From NCBI RefSeq assembly GCF_031458175.1, contig NZ_JAVDXX010000001.1, positions 1,674,001-1,738,000 of the forward strand: DNA of 64,000 nucleotides. Reading direction: 5' to 3'. The notes under the pieces were generated by a model that did no database searches, had not been told where the DNA came from, and was given only the letters and a program-made list of their open reading frames with translations. A program made the position numbers and the translations under genes. The first letter of the stretch is position 1. Every line of letters begins with the position of its first letter. Positions 51,210-59,909 of the stretch are shown in pieces. The DNA is from Pseudoglutamicibacter albus (lineage in GTDB: Bacteria; Actinomycetota; Actinomycetes; Actinomycetales; Micrococcaceae).

Positions 51210-52157
51210 TTACGCGTAGGGCTCTGACAGCGGGGTGAATTCGCGGCCGGTGAGGCGCTCGTACGCTTCGACATAGCGCCGGGAGGTCGCCTCAACAATC
51301 TCGTCTGGCAGCGCTGGTGGGGCGGTATCGCTGGCTTTGTCCCAACCGGAGGCTTCAGAAGTCAGCCAATCGCGCACGAACTGTTTATCGAAGGACGGTT
51401 GCGACTGACCCGGCTGATATTCCGCGGCGTCCCAGAAACGTGAAGAGTCTGGGGTGAGAACCTCGTCGCCCAAAACCGTGCGGCCTGTGACGGGGTCTTG
51501 ACCGAATTCGACCTTGGTGTCGGCAAGGATGATGCCGCGTTCGCGCGCGATCTTCTCGGCCCGCGTATAAACATCCAGGGTTAGCTCGGCGAGCTCTTCG
51601 GCTGCCTCACGGCCAACTCGGGCAGCCATCTGCTCGAACGTGATGTTCTCATCGTGCTCCCCAACCTCAGCTTTAGCGCTCGGGGTGAAGATCGCTGGCT
51701 CCAGCTTGGAGCCGTCAACCAGGCCCTCGGGCAGCTCGATGCCGGTCACGGTCTGGGTCTGCTTGTATTCAGCGAGCCCCGAGCCGGTCAGGTAGCCGCG
51801 GGCGATGCACTCGATCGGGTACATATCCAGCTGCTGGCAGATCATGGCGCGATGCGCTACAGGCTCCGGCACGTCCGTGGAGAGTACGTGGTTGGCAACG
51901 CCTGTGAGTTGTTCGAACCACCATAGGGACAGCTGGGTCAGCACCTCACCTTTATGGGTGATGGGCGTGCTCAGCACGTGGTCGTATGCGCTGATGCGGT
52001 CGGAGGCGACCACCAGGACGCGGTCGGTGATGTCTGGATCTTCCGGGACGTAGAGGTCACGCACCTTACCTGAATAGGTGTGCTTCCAGCCTTCCAGTTG
52101 GATCGGATTGGTCGTGTACCCGCGCGCTGCTTGATGGTTCGTGCCCGTCTCACTCAC
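51210..52157 (-). CDS. purC: Phosphoribosylaminoimidazole-succinocarboxamide synthase (SAICAR synthase)
   Basis: Joins CAIR and aspartate in purine synthesis. 315 aa. Signature motifs: YSGKVRDLYVPE near the start (nucleotide loop), VVASDRISAYDHVL, IECIARGYLTGSG, and LADTKVEFGQDP. The ATG at 52157 shares ATGA with the purD stop, so purD-purC is an operon; convergent with the metallophosphoesterase. Confidence 0.97.
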   Translation of the reverse strand: MSETGTNHQAARGYTTNPIQLEGWKHTYSGKVRDLYVPEDPDITDRVLVVASDRISAYDHVLSTPITHKGEVLTQLSLWWFEQLTGVANHVLSTDVPEPVAHRAMICQQLDMYPIECIARGYLTGSGLAEYKQTQTVTGIELPEGLVDGSKLEPAIFTPSAKAEVGEHDENITFEQMAARVGREAAEELAELTLDVYTRAEKIARERGIILADTKVEFGQDPVTGRTVLGDEVLTPDSSRFWDAAEYQPGQSQPSFDKQFVRDWLTSEASGWDKASDTAPPALPDEIVEATSRRYVEAYERLTGREFTPLSEPYA

Positions 52158-53473
52158 TGTGCGTCTCCTTCCTTGGATGCGCCTTGGCCTACGCCGACGC
52201 TCGGGACGGTGATCTCGCCGCGGGCGGCTTTCAGCGCGATGTCGCTGCGGTGTTGCGCGCCGTCGAAGCTGATCTTGCCTACGCCTTCGTATGCGGTTTC
52301 ACGGGCTTCGTTGAGGTCTTCGCCGAGCCCTACGACGGCGAGGACGCGCCCGCCTGCGGTGATGAGCTCGCCATCCTTGTTGAGTGCGGTTCCGGCGTGG
52401 AGGACGGACACGGCATCGTCAGCTTCAGCGGCCTCAACGCCGGTAATGACATCGCCTTTCGAGGAGGACTCGGGGTAACCGGCCGAGGCCAACACGACCG
52501 CCACCGCGGTGCGTTCATCCCATACGAGCGGCTCGATCGTATCGAGCGTGCCACGCGCCGCAGCGAGCAGGATGCGCCCCAACGGCGAGCGCAGCCGTTG
52601 TAGTACCGGTTGGGTTTCTGGGTCGCCGAAGCGGGCGTTGAATTCGATGACACGCAGCCCGCGGCTTGTTACGGCAAGCCCGCAGTAGAGGACTCCGACG
52701 AACGGGGTTCCGCGGTTCTTCATTGCCGCCAGCGTCGGTTGAGCGACGCGTTCCATGACCTGGTCGACAAAGTTCTCCGGTAGCCACGGCAGTGGCGTGT
52801 AGGCGCCCATGCCGCCGGTGTTGGGGCCTTCGTCGTTGTCGAAGATGCGTTTGAAGTCTTGCGCCGGTTCGAGTGGGACCGCGTTGGTGCCGTCGGAGAG
52901 CACGAACAGCGAGACCTCTGGGCCGTCGAGGAATTCTTCGATGACTACGCTTCCGCCGGCTTCAAAGCAGGCTTGGGCGTGGGCGAGCGCTTCGGCTCGG
53001 TCGGAGGTCACAACAACGCCCTTGCCTGCCGCGAGACCATCATCCTTGACGACGTAGGGGGCGCCGAAGGTATCGAGCGCATCGGCGGCTTCTTCAGCGT
53101 TGACAGCAACCCGCGCCATCGCGGTGGGGACCTCGGCCTCGGCCATGATTTCTTTGGCGAAGGCTTTGGATGCCTCAAGTTGGGCCGCGGCCTTCGATGG
53201 GCCGAACACCGGGATGCCGGCGGCAACGAGCGCGTCGGCGGCACCTGCAGCGAGCGGGGCCTCGGGGCCAACGACCACCAGATCAACCGCGAGCTCACGC
53301 GCGAGCGCTACGCACGCATCGGGATCTGTGGTGCTCAGTTCGTGGACGGGCACATCCGCGGCGATTCCGGCGTTACCGGGGGCGGCATGCACCTCGGTAA
53401 CGGAGTCATCACGCAAAAGCGCACGGACAAGGGCGTGTTCGCGGCCGCCTGGGCCAATTACCAAGACCTTCAC
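52154..53473 (-). CDS. purD: Phosphoribosylamine-glycine ligase (GAR synthetase)
   Basis: Second step of purine synthesis. About 439 aa, ATP-grasp enzyme. Motifs: VLVIGPGGREHALV at the N-terminus, LVVVGPEAPLAAG, PYVVKDDGLAAGKGVVV (ATP-grasp), NTGGMGAYTPLPW and VIEFNARFGDPETQPVL (Mg ligands). The GTG at 53473 is chosen since the family begins (M/V)KVLVIGPGG and AGGATGGA precedes it; 18 more upstream codons are open but lack a site. Confidence 0.96.
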   Translation of the reverse strand: MKVLVIGPGGREHALVRALLRDDSVTEVHAAPGNAGIAADVPVHELSTTDPDACVALARELAVDLVVVGPEAPLAAGAADALVAAGIPVFGPSKAAAQLEASKAFAKEIMAEAEVPTAMARVAVNAEEAADALDTFGAPYVVKDDGLAAGKGVVVTSDRAEALAHAQACFEAGGSVVIEEFLDGPEVSLFVLSDGTNAVPLEPAQDFKRIFDNDEGPNTGGMGAYTPLPWLPENFVDQVMERVAQPTLAAMKNRGTPFVGVLYCGLAVTSRGLRVIEFNARFGDPETQPVLQRLRSPLGRILLAAARGTLDTIEPLVWDERTAVAVVLASAGYPESSSKGDVITGVEAAEADDAVSVLHAGTALNKDGELITAGGRVLAVVGLGEDLNEARETAYEGVGKISFDGAQHRSDIALKAARGEITVPSVGVGQGASKEGDAQ

Positions 53474-53534
53474 AGTTATCCATCCTATAGATTCCGCGCC
53501 GCATATTCTCGGAGTAGCGCAGTGCATTACTGCA

Positions 53535-53603
53535 GTGCACTACCCCGGTTGCCCGGCGGCGCCGTGGCCCCGCCCTGCAGTAACTGGTGCACTACCCTGG
53601 CTG
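53535..53603. repeat. Direct repeat GTGCACTACCCYGGYTG before asparaginase gene
   Basis: Two copies of a 17-bp sequence at 53535-53551 and 53587-53603, 52 bp apart, directly before the ATG at 53605. They differ at two positions. Possible regulator site; function unknown. Confidence 0.45.
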
Positions 53604-53604
53604 T

Positions 53605-54672
53605 ATGACTTCAGATGCTTTCACTCCTTCGGATCCGCACTACAACCCGGACCGTTCGATCACTGCCGCTGACGCCGTTGAGTTGGCGCATGTGACCCGT
53701 AACGGTGCGGTGGAATCCAGGCACCTCGGTGTCCTTGCCGTGGTGGGTCCTGATGGCGATCTTGTGGCTTCGCTCGGTAACCCTGAGGCTCTGATATTCC
53801 CGCGTTCTACGCTCAAGCCATTCCAGGCTTTCGCCTCCTTGCGTGCCGGCGCTGAGTTGGACGATGAGGAGCTCGCATTGGCGTGTGCGTCTCACCAGGG
53901 TGGGGTGCGGCATCAGGAGTTGACTGAGCGGATGTTGGCTGAAGCCGGGCTGGATGCGGGGGCTTTGAAGTGCCCGGATGCGATGCCGCGCGATAAGGAT
54001 GCCCGCCGCGAGAGGATCAAGCAGGATGCCGGCCCGGATAAGCTCGCGTTCAATTGCTCGGGTAAGCACGCCGGGTTTTTGAAGGCAGCGGTCGCTAGTG
54101 GCGCGGACACGGGTTCGTATCTTGACCCGGAGCATCCTGTTCAGCAGGATGCGTTGCGGCTTCTGGAGGTTCTGAGTGGCGCCCCGTTGGGTGTGGTGGG
54201 CGTCGATGGGTGCGGCGCCCCGGCCCCGCAGCTCACGGTCACGGCTTTGGCTCGCGCGGTTTCCCGCTTATCCTCAGGCACGTTGCCTTCGGATGAGGGT
54301 TTCACGGATGAGGATGCGGCGTTGTGGTCCCGGATTGCTCCGGCGATGCTCACCCACCCGTGGGCTGTTCACGGCGAGGGTGAGGAGAACACTGTCACGA
54401 TGCAACGCACGGGCGTGGTCGCCAAACTGGGTGCTGAGGCCGTGTTAGTTCTGGGCACCAAGGATGGTTATGGCCTTGCGTTGAAGATGCTCGATGGCAG
54501 TGACCGCGCGAACACCCGTGTTGGCTTGGATGCGTTGGTTGCGTTGGGGCTTGCTGATCCCGATGCGGTTGCGGCCGCGCTCGCTGAGTTGGATCGGCCT
54601 GTTTTGGGTGGCGGTGCCCCGGTGGGTGAGGTCCGTAGTTCTGCCGCGGTGGCCCGATTGTGCCGGGGCTGA
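53605..54672 (+). CDS. L-asparaginase II family protein
   Basis: About 355 aa. Matches the L-asparaginase II (PF06089) family: FPRSTLKPFQAFASLRAG, LACASHQGGVRHQELTERML, FNCSGKHAGFLKAAVASG, VDGCGAPAPQLTVTALARA and LVLGTKDGYGLALKMLDGSD. Predicted to cleave asparagine to aspartate and ammonia; the aspartate could feed purC next door (inference). The ATG at 53605 is preferred; GTG at 53587 is in frame. Neither has a clear ribosome site, so a leaderless message is possible. Confidence 0.88.
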   Translation: MTSDAFTPSDPHYNPDRSITAADAVELAHVTRNGAVESRHLGVLAVVGPDGDLVASLGNPEALIFPRSTLKPFQAFASLRAGAELDDEELALACASHQGGVRHQELTERMLAEAGLDAGALKCPDAMPRDKDARRERIKQDAGPDKLAFNCSGKHAGFLKAAVASGADTGSYLDPEHPVQQDALRLLEVLSGAPLGVVGVDGCGAPAPQLTVTALARAVSRLSSGTLPSDEGFTDEDAALWSRIAPAMLTHPWAVHGEGEENTVTMQRTGVVAKLGAEAVLVLGTKDGYGLALKMLDGSDRANTRVGLDALVALGLADPDAVAAALAELDRPVLGGGAPVGEVRSSAAVARLCRG

Positions 54673-54799
54673 GCGCCCGGTGACTGGCTTATGTCGTGAA
54701 TGAGTGCGCTCGGTCACATGAAACGCCTATGCTGGGGTTAAGGTAACTCGGTCCTGGTGGCCGCATACGGCGGTTGCCAGGGGCCTTGGGGAGGTTCGT

Positions 54800-55180
54800 G
54801 TGGCACAGAAACGTAAGATCTCGGTTGAGCAGGGCGAAGCTGCTGTTGCTGCGTGGCGCAATGACCGTCAGAGCCTTGATAAGAAGACAGAAGCGATCGC
54901 TGTCCGTTATGTTTTGCAGCTTCTCACGGAGAAAGCTCCGGGCGGTTCGGTTGAGGTGCGCGTTCCACCGCATGGGGCCATCCAGTGCATCGAAGGTACC
55001 TCGCATAAGCGTGGGACCCCGCCGAATGTTGTTGAGATGACCCCGGATACGTGGCTTCAGTTGGCGACCGGTTCGCTCGAATGGGCCGATGCCGTGGACC
55101 GCGGACTCGTGGATGCATCCGGTACCCGCAGCGATTTGAGTGAGTTCCTGCCTTTGTGCGAGGCCTCCCTCAGCAACTAG
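54800..55180 (+). CDS. Sterol carrier protein-like (SCP_3) protein
   Basis: 126 aa. Matches the bacterial SCP orthologue family that sits upstream of purF in many actinobacteria: ALDKKTEAIAVRYVL-like helix (here SLDKKTEAIAVRYVLQLL), VEVRVPPHGAIQCIEG, TPPNVVEMTPDTWLQLATGS, LEWADAVDRGLVDASGTR. Lipid binding is the family guess only. GTG start with GGGGAGG five nt upstream; a GC-rich hairpin (54753-54781) precedes it. Confidence 0.82.
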   Translation: MAQKRKISVEQGEAAVAAWRNDRQSLDKKTEAIAVRYVLQLLTEKAPGGSVEVRVPPHGAIQCIEGTSHKRGTPPNVVEMTPDTWLQLATGSLEWADAVDRGLVDASGTRSDLSEFLPLCEASLSN

Positions 55181-55255
55181 CGGTCCGGCATGCGGCGTTG
55201 CGCTCGCGTGCGCTCCCAACGCCGCATGCACGCACAACTGGGTAGGCTTGTCTTT

Positions 55256-55645
55256 ATGACTGAAAAGCCGATCGAGAACCCTGCATCTTCCGCGCGCCCA
55301 GCTGACATCCCAGCCGACGGTCTAGCTGAGGCAGGCTCCGCTACTGAGGCTCAGCAGCCGGTTGAGTTTGAGGTTCGTGTTGCACCTAAGCCTGGCGCGT
55401 TCATGCTCACCGGCGGTGTGCTCGGTGTGATTCTCGCGTTGATTTCGGCCTGGTTGCGTGGTGGGACCGAGGACCACTCGATGGGGGCTGTTTTCGGTTT
55501 CCTCGCTGTACTGTTCGCGATCGTCGGCGTCGGGGTCGGTGCGATCGTCTTCTTGATTTTCGACCGCGTGGGTCGTAAGCGCACTCAACACATCTACGCA
55601 GTCAAGGAAACCGACCAAGAAACCGGCAGTGGTGTGACAAAATAG
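55256..55645 (+). CDS. Small membrane protein of unknown function
   Basis: 129 aa from the ATG at 55256 (MTEKPIENPASS). A disordered acidic N-terminus of ~45 residues, then a short basic motif RVAPKPGAFML and two hydrophobic segments (near 52-72 and 86-110: AVFGFLAVLFAIVGVGVGAI), then a charged tail. I recognise no family. It ends 5 nt before purF, so it is probably co-transcribed with purF and the SCP-like gene. Confidence 0.8.
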   Translation: MTEKPIENPASSARPADIPADGLAEAGSATEAQQPVEFEVRVAPKPGAFMLTGGVLGVILALISAWLRGGTEDHSMGAVFGFLAVLFAIVGVGVGAIVFLIFDRVGRKRTQHIYAVKETDQETGSGVTK

Positions 55646-55650
55646 GCCGC

Positions 55651-57168
55651 ATGGCTCGTGGCAACGGAATGCTCAATCATGACCTCCTCCCTGATGAACG
55701 CCCCGCACAGGAAGAATGCGGTGTTTTCGGCGTGTGGGCGCCGGGTGAGGACGTAGCGAAACTCACCTATTACGGCCTCTACGCTTTGCAGCATCGAGGG
55801 CAAGAGTCCGCCGGTATCGCGGTTTCCAACGGCGAGCGCATCAATGTCTATAAAGACATCGGCTTGGTTTCGCATATTTTTGATGAGAACACTCTCAACG
55901 CGTTGTCGGGCCACATGGCGGTGGGTCACTGCCGGTATTCGACGACGGGCGCGAATAAGTGGGCTAACGCTCAGCCCACACTCGGGCCGACCCCGTTCGG
56001 TACGGTCGCTCTGGCTCACAACGGCAATATCACGAATACGCGTGAGCTCTCCCGTTTGATCGGTGAGCTGCATGGTGAGGAAACGCGCGGCGAGGTCCGG
56101 GCGGGTAACACGACTGATACCGCGCTGATCACCTCGCTGTTAGATAACAACGCCCACGATTCCCTTGAGGCTACGATCGCTGAGCTTTTGCCTCGCTTGC
56201 GTGGCGCGTTCTCTCTTGTGTTCATGGATGAGCACACGCTGTATGCCGCGCGTGACCCGTGGGGTGTTCGCCCGCTGGTTTTGGGGCGTCTTGAGCGCGG
56301 CTGGGTTGTCGCGAGCGAGCAGGCCGCGCTGGCCACGGTGGGTGCCAGCGTGATCCGGGAGATCGAGCCGGGCGAGATGGTGGCGATTGACGCTAACGGT
56401 GTTCGCACGACCCGTTTCGCTGAAGCCGACCGTGCCGGTTGCATCTTCGAATACGTGTACCTCGCCCGCCCGGATGCGACCATCCAGGGGCGCAACGTGT
56501 ATGAGTCCCGTGTTGAGATGGGCCGCGTTTTGGCGCGCGAGAACACCGCTGATGCCGACATCGTGATCCCGGTCCCGGACTCCGGAACCCCTGCCGCGAT
56601 CGGTTACGCGGAAGCCTCCGGCATCCCGTTCGCGCACGGTTTTGTGAAGAACGCGTATGTGGGCCGGACTTTCATTCAGCCGACCCAGACGCTGCGTCAG
56701 CTGGGTATCAAGCTCAAGCTCAACGCGATGGAGTCTGTGATCCGCGGCAAACGCGTGGTGGTTGTGGATGATTCGATCGTGCGCGGCAACACACAACGCG
56801 CGGTGGTGCGTTCACTACGTGAAGCCGGTGCGGCGGAGGTCCACGTGAAGATCTCTTCCCCGCCGGTCAAGTGGCCGTGCTTCTACGGGATCGATTTCGC
56901 GACCCGCGCCGAGTTGATCGCGAACGGTGCCGATGAAAAACAGATCGCGCAATCGATCGGCGCTGACTCGCTAGCCTATATTTCAGAAGAAGGCATGATC
57001 GCCGCGACCGAACAGCCACGCGAACAGTTGTGCACCGCGTGCTTCACCGGCGAGTACCCCATCGCGCTTCCTGACTATAAAGACCTCGGCCCGGAGGTCA
57101 GCGAACGTGACCCGGGCCGCCACCCGGAAATCGCAGAGAAACGTGCGCAGGCTCGCGCGCAGGCCTAA
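55651..57168 (+). CDS. purF: Amidophosphoribosyltransferase
   Basis: First committed step of purine synthesis. 505 aa. The N-terminal glutamine amidotransferase follows a short propeptide ending before ECGVFGVWAPGEDV (the Cys becomes N-terminal after processing). Then GHCRYSTTGANKWANAQP, LAHNGNITNTREL, the PRPP site RVVVVDDSIVRGNTQRAVVR, and Cys residues that may hold a 4Fe-4S cluster (KWPCFYGID, LCTACFTGEYP). Upstream of purM. Confidence 0.97.
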   Translation: MARGNGMLNHDLLPDERPAQEECGVFGVWAPGEDVAKLTYYGLYALQHRGQESAGIAVSNGERINVYKDIGLVSHIFDENTLNALSGHMAVGHCRYSTTGANKWANAQPTLGPTPFGTVALAHNGNITNTRELSRLIGELHGEETRGEVRAGNTTDTALITSLLDNNAHDSLEATIAELLPRLRGAFSLVFMDEHTLYAARDPWGVRPLVLGRLERGWVVASEQAALATVGASVIREIEPGEMVAIDANGVRTTRFAEADRAGCIFEYVYLARPDATIQGRNVYESRVEMGRVLARENTADADIVIPVPDSGTPAAIGYAEASGIPFAHGFVKNAYVGRTFIQPTQTLRQLGIKLKLNAMESVIRGKRVVVVDDSIVRGNTQRAVVRSLREAGAAEVHVKISSPPVKWPCFYGIDFATRAELIANGADEKQIAQSIGADSLAYISEEGMIAATEQPREQLCTACFTGEYPIALPDYKDLGPEVSERDPGRHPEIAEKRAQARAQA

Positions 57169-57231
57169 GCCCTAGCCCTGAGCCCTACCCCAGAGCCCTA
57201 GCCGCCCTTCAAACAAAGGAACTGAAACCCC

Positions 57232-58374
57232 ATGAGCTCCCTTGATCAGCAACCCATTACCTATGCCGATGCTGGTGTGGACGTTGAGGCCGGCGACCGT
57301 GCGGTCGAGCTGATGAAGGCCTCCGTCAAAGCGACCCACTCCCCTGCCGTAGTGGGCGGTGTAGGTGGTTTCGCGGGTATGTATGACGCCTCTGCTCTGT
57401 TGAAGTACAAGCGCCCACTGCTCGCTTCCTCGACCGACGGTGTGGGCACCAAGGTCGCTATCGCTCAGGCGATGGATAAGCATGACACGATCGGTTTCGA
57501 CCTGGTCGGGATGGTTGTTGATGACATCGTGGTGGTCGGCGCTGAGCCGCTGGTCATGACTGATTACATCGCGTGCGGCAAGGTGGTTCCTGAGCGGATC
57601 GCGGCGATCGTATCCGGTATCGCGGAAGGCTGCCGCCTGGCTGGCACCTCGCTCGTGGGTGGCGAGACCGCTGAACATCCTGGCCTGCTGGGCCCGGATG
57701 AGTACGATGTGGCAGGTGCCGCAACCGGTGTTGTTGAGGCTGATGCGATGCTCGGCCCGGAACGGGTCAAGGCTGGCGACCGCGTGATCGCGATGGCTTC
57801 CTCCGGTATCCACTCCAACGGCTATTCGCTGGTACGCCGCGTGATCCACGCCGCTGGGTGGGACCTGAACCGTGAGGTCACCGAGCTCGGCCGCACCTTG
57901 GGCGAGGAGTTACTCGAGCCGACCCGTGTCTATGCCGGGGACTGCCTCTCGCTCATGCGTGCCCTCAACACCGAACCAGAGTCCCCAGAGGCGCCGTTGC
58001 GTGGCTTCTCCCACGTGACCGGCGGCGGCCTGGCAGCGAACCTCGCCCGTGTTCTACCAGCCGGGCTCGCCGCGACTGTGGACCGCGGGACGTGGCAGCT
58101 TCCGCCGATCTTCTCGCTCATCAGCGAGCTCGGCAAGGTTCCGCAGGATGACCTCGAACGCACCCTCAACGTCGGCGTCGGCATGGTCGCGATCGTCGCC
58201 CCCGACGCCGCGGCGGACGCGATCGCGCACCTCAACGCTCGCGGTGTGCAGGCGTGGGACACGGGTGAAGTCACCGAACTCACTGACGAGATCCGCGCGG
58301 ATGAAGCCACCGTCCAGGGTGCTAAGGGCGTTGACGGCGGCGCAGTACGGCTCGTCGGCAACTACGCGGCCTGA
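57232..58374 (+). CDS. purM: Phosphoribosylformylglycinamidine cyclo-ligase (AIR synthetase)
   Basis: Forms AIR from FGAM with ATP. 380 aa. Motifs: ITYADAGVDVEAGDRAVELM, LASSTDGVGTKVAIAQAMDK, DLVGMVVDDIVVVGAEPLVM, LVGGETAEHPGLLGPDEYDV, and ASSGIHSNGYSLVRRV. The 63-bp gap after purF holds GCCCTA-type short repeats. Convergent with the sirtuin gene, one base apart. Confidence 0.97.
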   Translation: MSSLDQQPITYADAGVDVEAGDRAVELMKASVKATHSPAVVGGVGGFAGMYDASALLKYKRPLLASSTDGVGTKVAIAQAMDKHDTIGFDLVGMVVDDIVVVGAEPLVMTDYIACGKVVPERIAAIVSGIAEGCRLAGTSLVGGETAEHPGLLGPDEYDVAGAATGVVEADAMLGPERVKAGDRVIAMASSGIHSNGYSLVRRVIHAAGWDLNREVTELGRTLGEELLEPTRVYAGDCLSLMRALNTEPESPEAPLRGFSHVTGGGLAANLARVLPAGLAATVDRGTWQLPPIFSLISELGKVPQDDLERTLNVGVGMVAIVAPDAAADAIAHLNARGVQAWDTGEVTELTDEIRADEATVQGAKGVDGGAVRLVGNYAA

Positions 58375-58375
58375 C

Positions 58376-59389
58376 TCACTCTTGTGAGCGCAACAGCCTA
58401 GCTTCGACCTCAAGCAAAGCCGGGGTGGCAAGCGTTCGCCACAGCACATCGACCTTGTCGTCGGCGCGGCCTGGGCCCGCGGTGATCGTCGCCGTGGGCT
58501 GGCCGCGCTTGATCGCATCAAGCACAAAACGGTATCCCGACATCACAGCCAGCGAGCTACCGACCACCAGCAACGCATCCGAGTCCGCTTTGAGCTCTTC
58601 AACCCGCTCGCGGCGCTCCTTCGGCACGTTCTCACCGAAATACACGACCGAAGGCTTCATCCTCTCCGCGCCGCACACAGCGCACGCAACCGTGGTGAAG
58701 CGAGCCACATCCGCATCGGACAACGTCACGTCACCGTCCGGGTTCACGTGCGCATCACGTACCGTGACCGTCTCCCGGTACCCAGGATTAGCCGCCTCCA
58801 AACGAACCTCATAGAGTTCGCGCGGCTCGGTGGCGCCACAGTCGAGGCATTCGACCTCGCTCATATCGCCGTGCAAAGCGATCACATCCGCGGCACCGGC
58901 TTGTTCGTGCAAGCCATCCACGTTCTGCGTCACGATCCCGGAGAGCAGACCACGGCGCTGCCATTCAGCTAGAACACGATGGCCCAGGTTCGGGCGGGCC
59001 TGATTCATCAAACGATGCCCAATGAAAGCCCTCGCCCAATACCGCTTCCGGGCCGCCGGGTCAGCGCGGAACTCCTGGACCGTCATAGGGCGGGTGCGGC
59101 GCAACGAACCCTGCGGGCCACGGTAATCCGGGATACCTGAATCAGTAGAGACACCAGCACCCGTCAGAACTAGGACCTTGCCGCCGCGGACCGTGCGCGT
59201 CACGGCCTCGCGGGCTTCAGCATCCGGGGTCGGCTCGGCGCTATGCCCCACGGCACGCTCAAGGGAACGCAACGCAGCCTTATGCGCATCCGCAACGCGA
59301 GGATTATCCGTAAACGCCGTCTGCTCCTCGCTCCAGCGAGGCAACGGCGTCACACCCCGAGGGCCAGCATGACCAGCGTTATCAGGCAC
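58376..59389 (-). CDS. Sir2 family NAD-dependent deacylase
   Basis: 337 aa. NAD-dependent protein deacylase, cytoplasmic. Sirtuin motifs: VLTGAGVSTDSGIPDYRGPQ (near 75-94), VTQNVDGLHEQAGAADVIALHGD with the catalytic His, and a zinc site CLDCGA...CAVCGA. VVYFGENVP and VVGSSLAVMSGYRF complete the NAD pocket. An N-terminal ~50 residues precede the core. In bacteria, sirtuins often reactivate acetylated acetyl-CoA synthetase; acsA is in this window. Confidence 0.94.
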   Translation of the reverse strand: MPDNAGHAGPRGVTPLPRWSEEQTAFTDNPRVADAHKAALRSLERAVGHSAEPTPDAEAREAVTRTVRGGKVLVLTGAGVSTDSGIPDYRGPQGSLRRTRPMTVQEFRADPAARKRYWARAFIGHRLMNQARPNLGHRVLAEWQRRGLLSGIVTQNVDGLHEQAGAADVIALHGDMSEVECLDCGATEPRELYEVRLEAANPGYRETVTVRDAHVNPDGDVTLSDADVARFTTVACAVCGAERMKPSVVYFGENVPKERRERVEELKADSDALLVVGSSLAVMSGYRFVLDAIKRGQPTATITAGPGRADDKVDVLWRTLATPALLEVEARLLRSQE

Positions 59390-59430
59390 TCAACCCTCCC
59401 TGCCTTTCAAACACGAAACGGGAACGCGAA

Positions 59431-59463
59431 AGGCCGCTGAACCCCAACGGGTTCCAGCGGCCT
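59431..59463 (-). terminator. Terminator of the DUF3073 gene
   Basis: AGGCCGCTG-AACCC and GGGTT-CCAGCGGCCT form a 14-bp stem with one bulge and a 4-nt loop, about 40 nt after the DUF3073 stop codon. TTTCGCG follows on the minus strand. Confidence 0.75.
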
Positions 59464-59502
59464 CTCACACGACGTGTACCCACTCACGAGCGGGAGCAAC
59501 GA

Positions 59503-59733
59503 TCAATATCGACGATCGTCCTCGTCTTCGTCATCATCATCAAAGGCGCCATAGCGGGCTGCAAGATCCGCGTATGGGTCATCCTCATACTGCTCTTCAA
59601 GCTCGTCCCGAGAGTTCTGAGAACCCCCGATACCTAGCTCGCGCTCGAGAGCACTCAAATCGGTGCCCGGGGTGAAGTACTTCATCTCCCGGGCCTGACG
59701 TGTTGCCTTAGCCTTCTGACGGCCGCGCCCCAT
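59503..59733 (-). CDS. DUF3073 domain-containing protein
   Basis: 76 aa. Begins MGRGRQKAKATRQAREMKYF, then TPGTDLSALERELGI: a signature small actinobacterial protein. The C-terminus is very acidic (GAFDDDDEDEDDRRY). Basic start and acidic end suggest an interaction or charge role, but the function is unknown. The ATG at 59733 is chosen over a longer upstream frame by family length and the preceding AGAGGGGG. Neighbour of purM, as with Rv0810c. Confidence 0.92.
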   Translation of the reverse strand: MGRGRQKAKATRQAREMKYFTPGTDLSALERELGIGGSQNSRDELEEQYEDDPYADLAARYGAFDDDDEDEDDRRY

Positions 59734-59852
59734 GGCGTGACCCCCTCTTCCGCTCTTCACCTGGGGAAGTCCCGATAACTGGAAATCCAGCACGCGAGAG
59801 GCCCCAGTGGATGATCTACAAATGTTTCGTGAGACTGATTCTACACGTTCAC

Positions 59853-59888
59853 CCCTATGCACTGCGAAGCGAGCCGCAGTGCATAGGG
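59853..59888 (-). terminator. Terminator after clpB
   Basis: CCCTATGCACTGCG (59853-59866) and CGCAGTGCATAGGG (59875-59888) form a perfect 14-bp stem with an 8-nt loop, 21 nt after the clpB stop. No T-tract. Confidence 0.75.
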
Positions 59889-59909
59889 AGCGGGACGAAA
59901 CAGTGCGGT

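Noticed and set aside
54753-54781. Hairpin before the SCP-like gene as a riboswitch
   Set aside because: CCTGG...CCAGG gives a single imperfect stem with no conserved aptamer elements.
57169-57231. GCCCTA-type repeats between purF and purM as a regulatory array
   Set aside because: Short, irregular and with no symmetry; probably slippage in a spacer.
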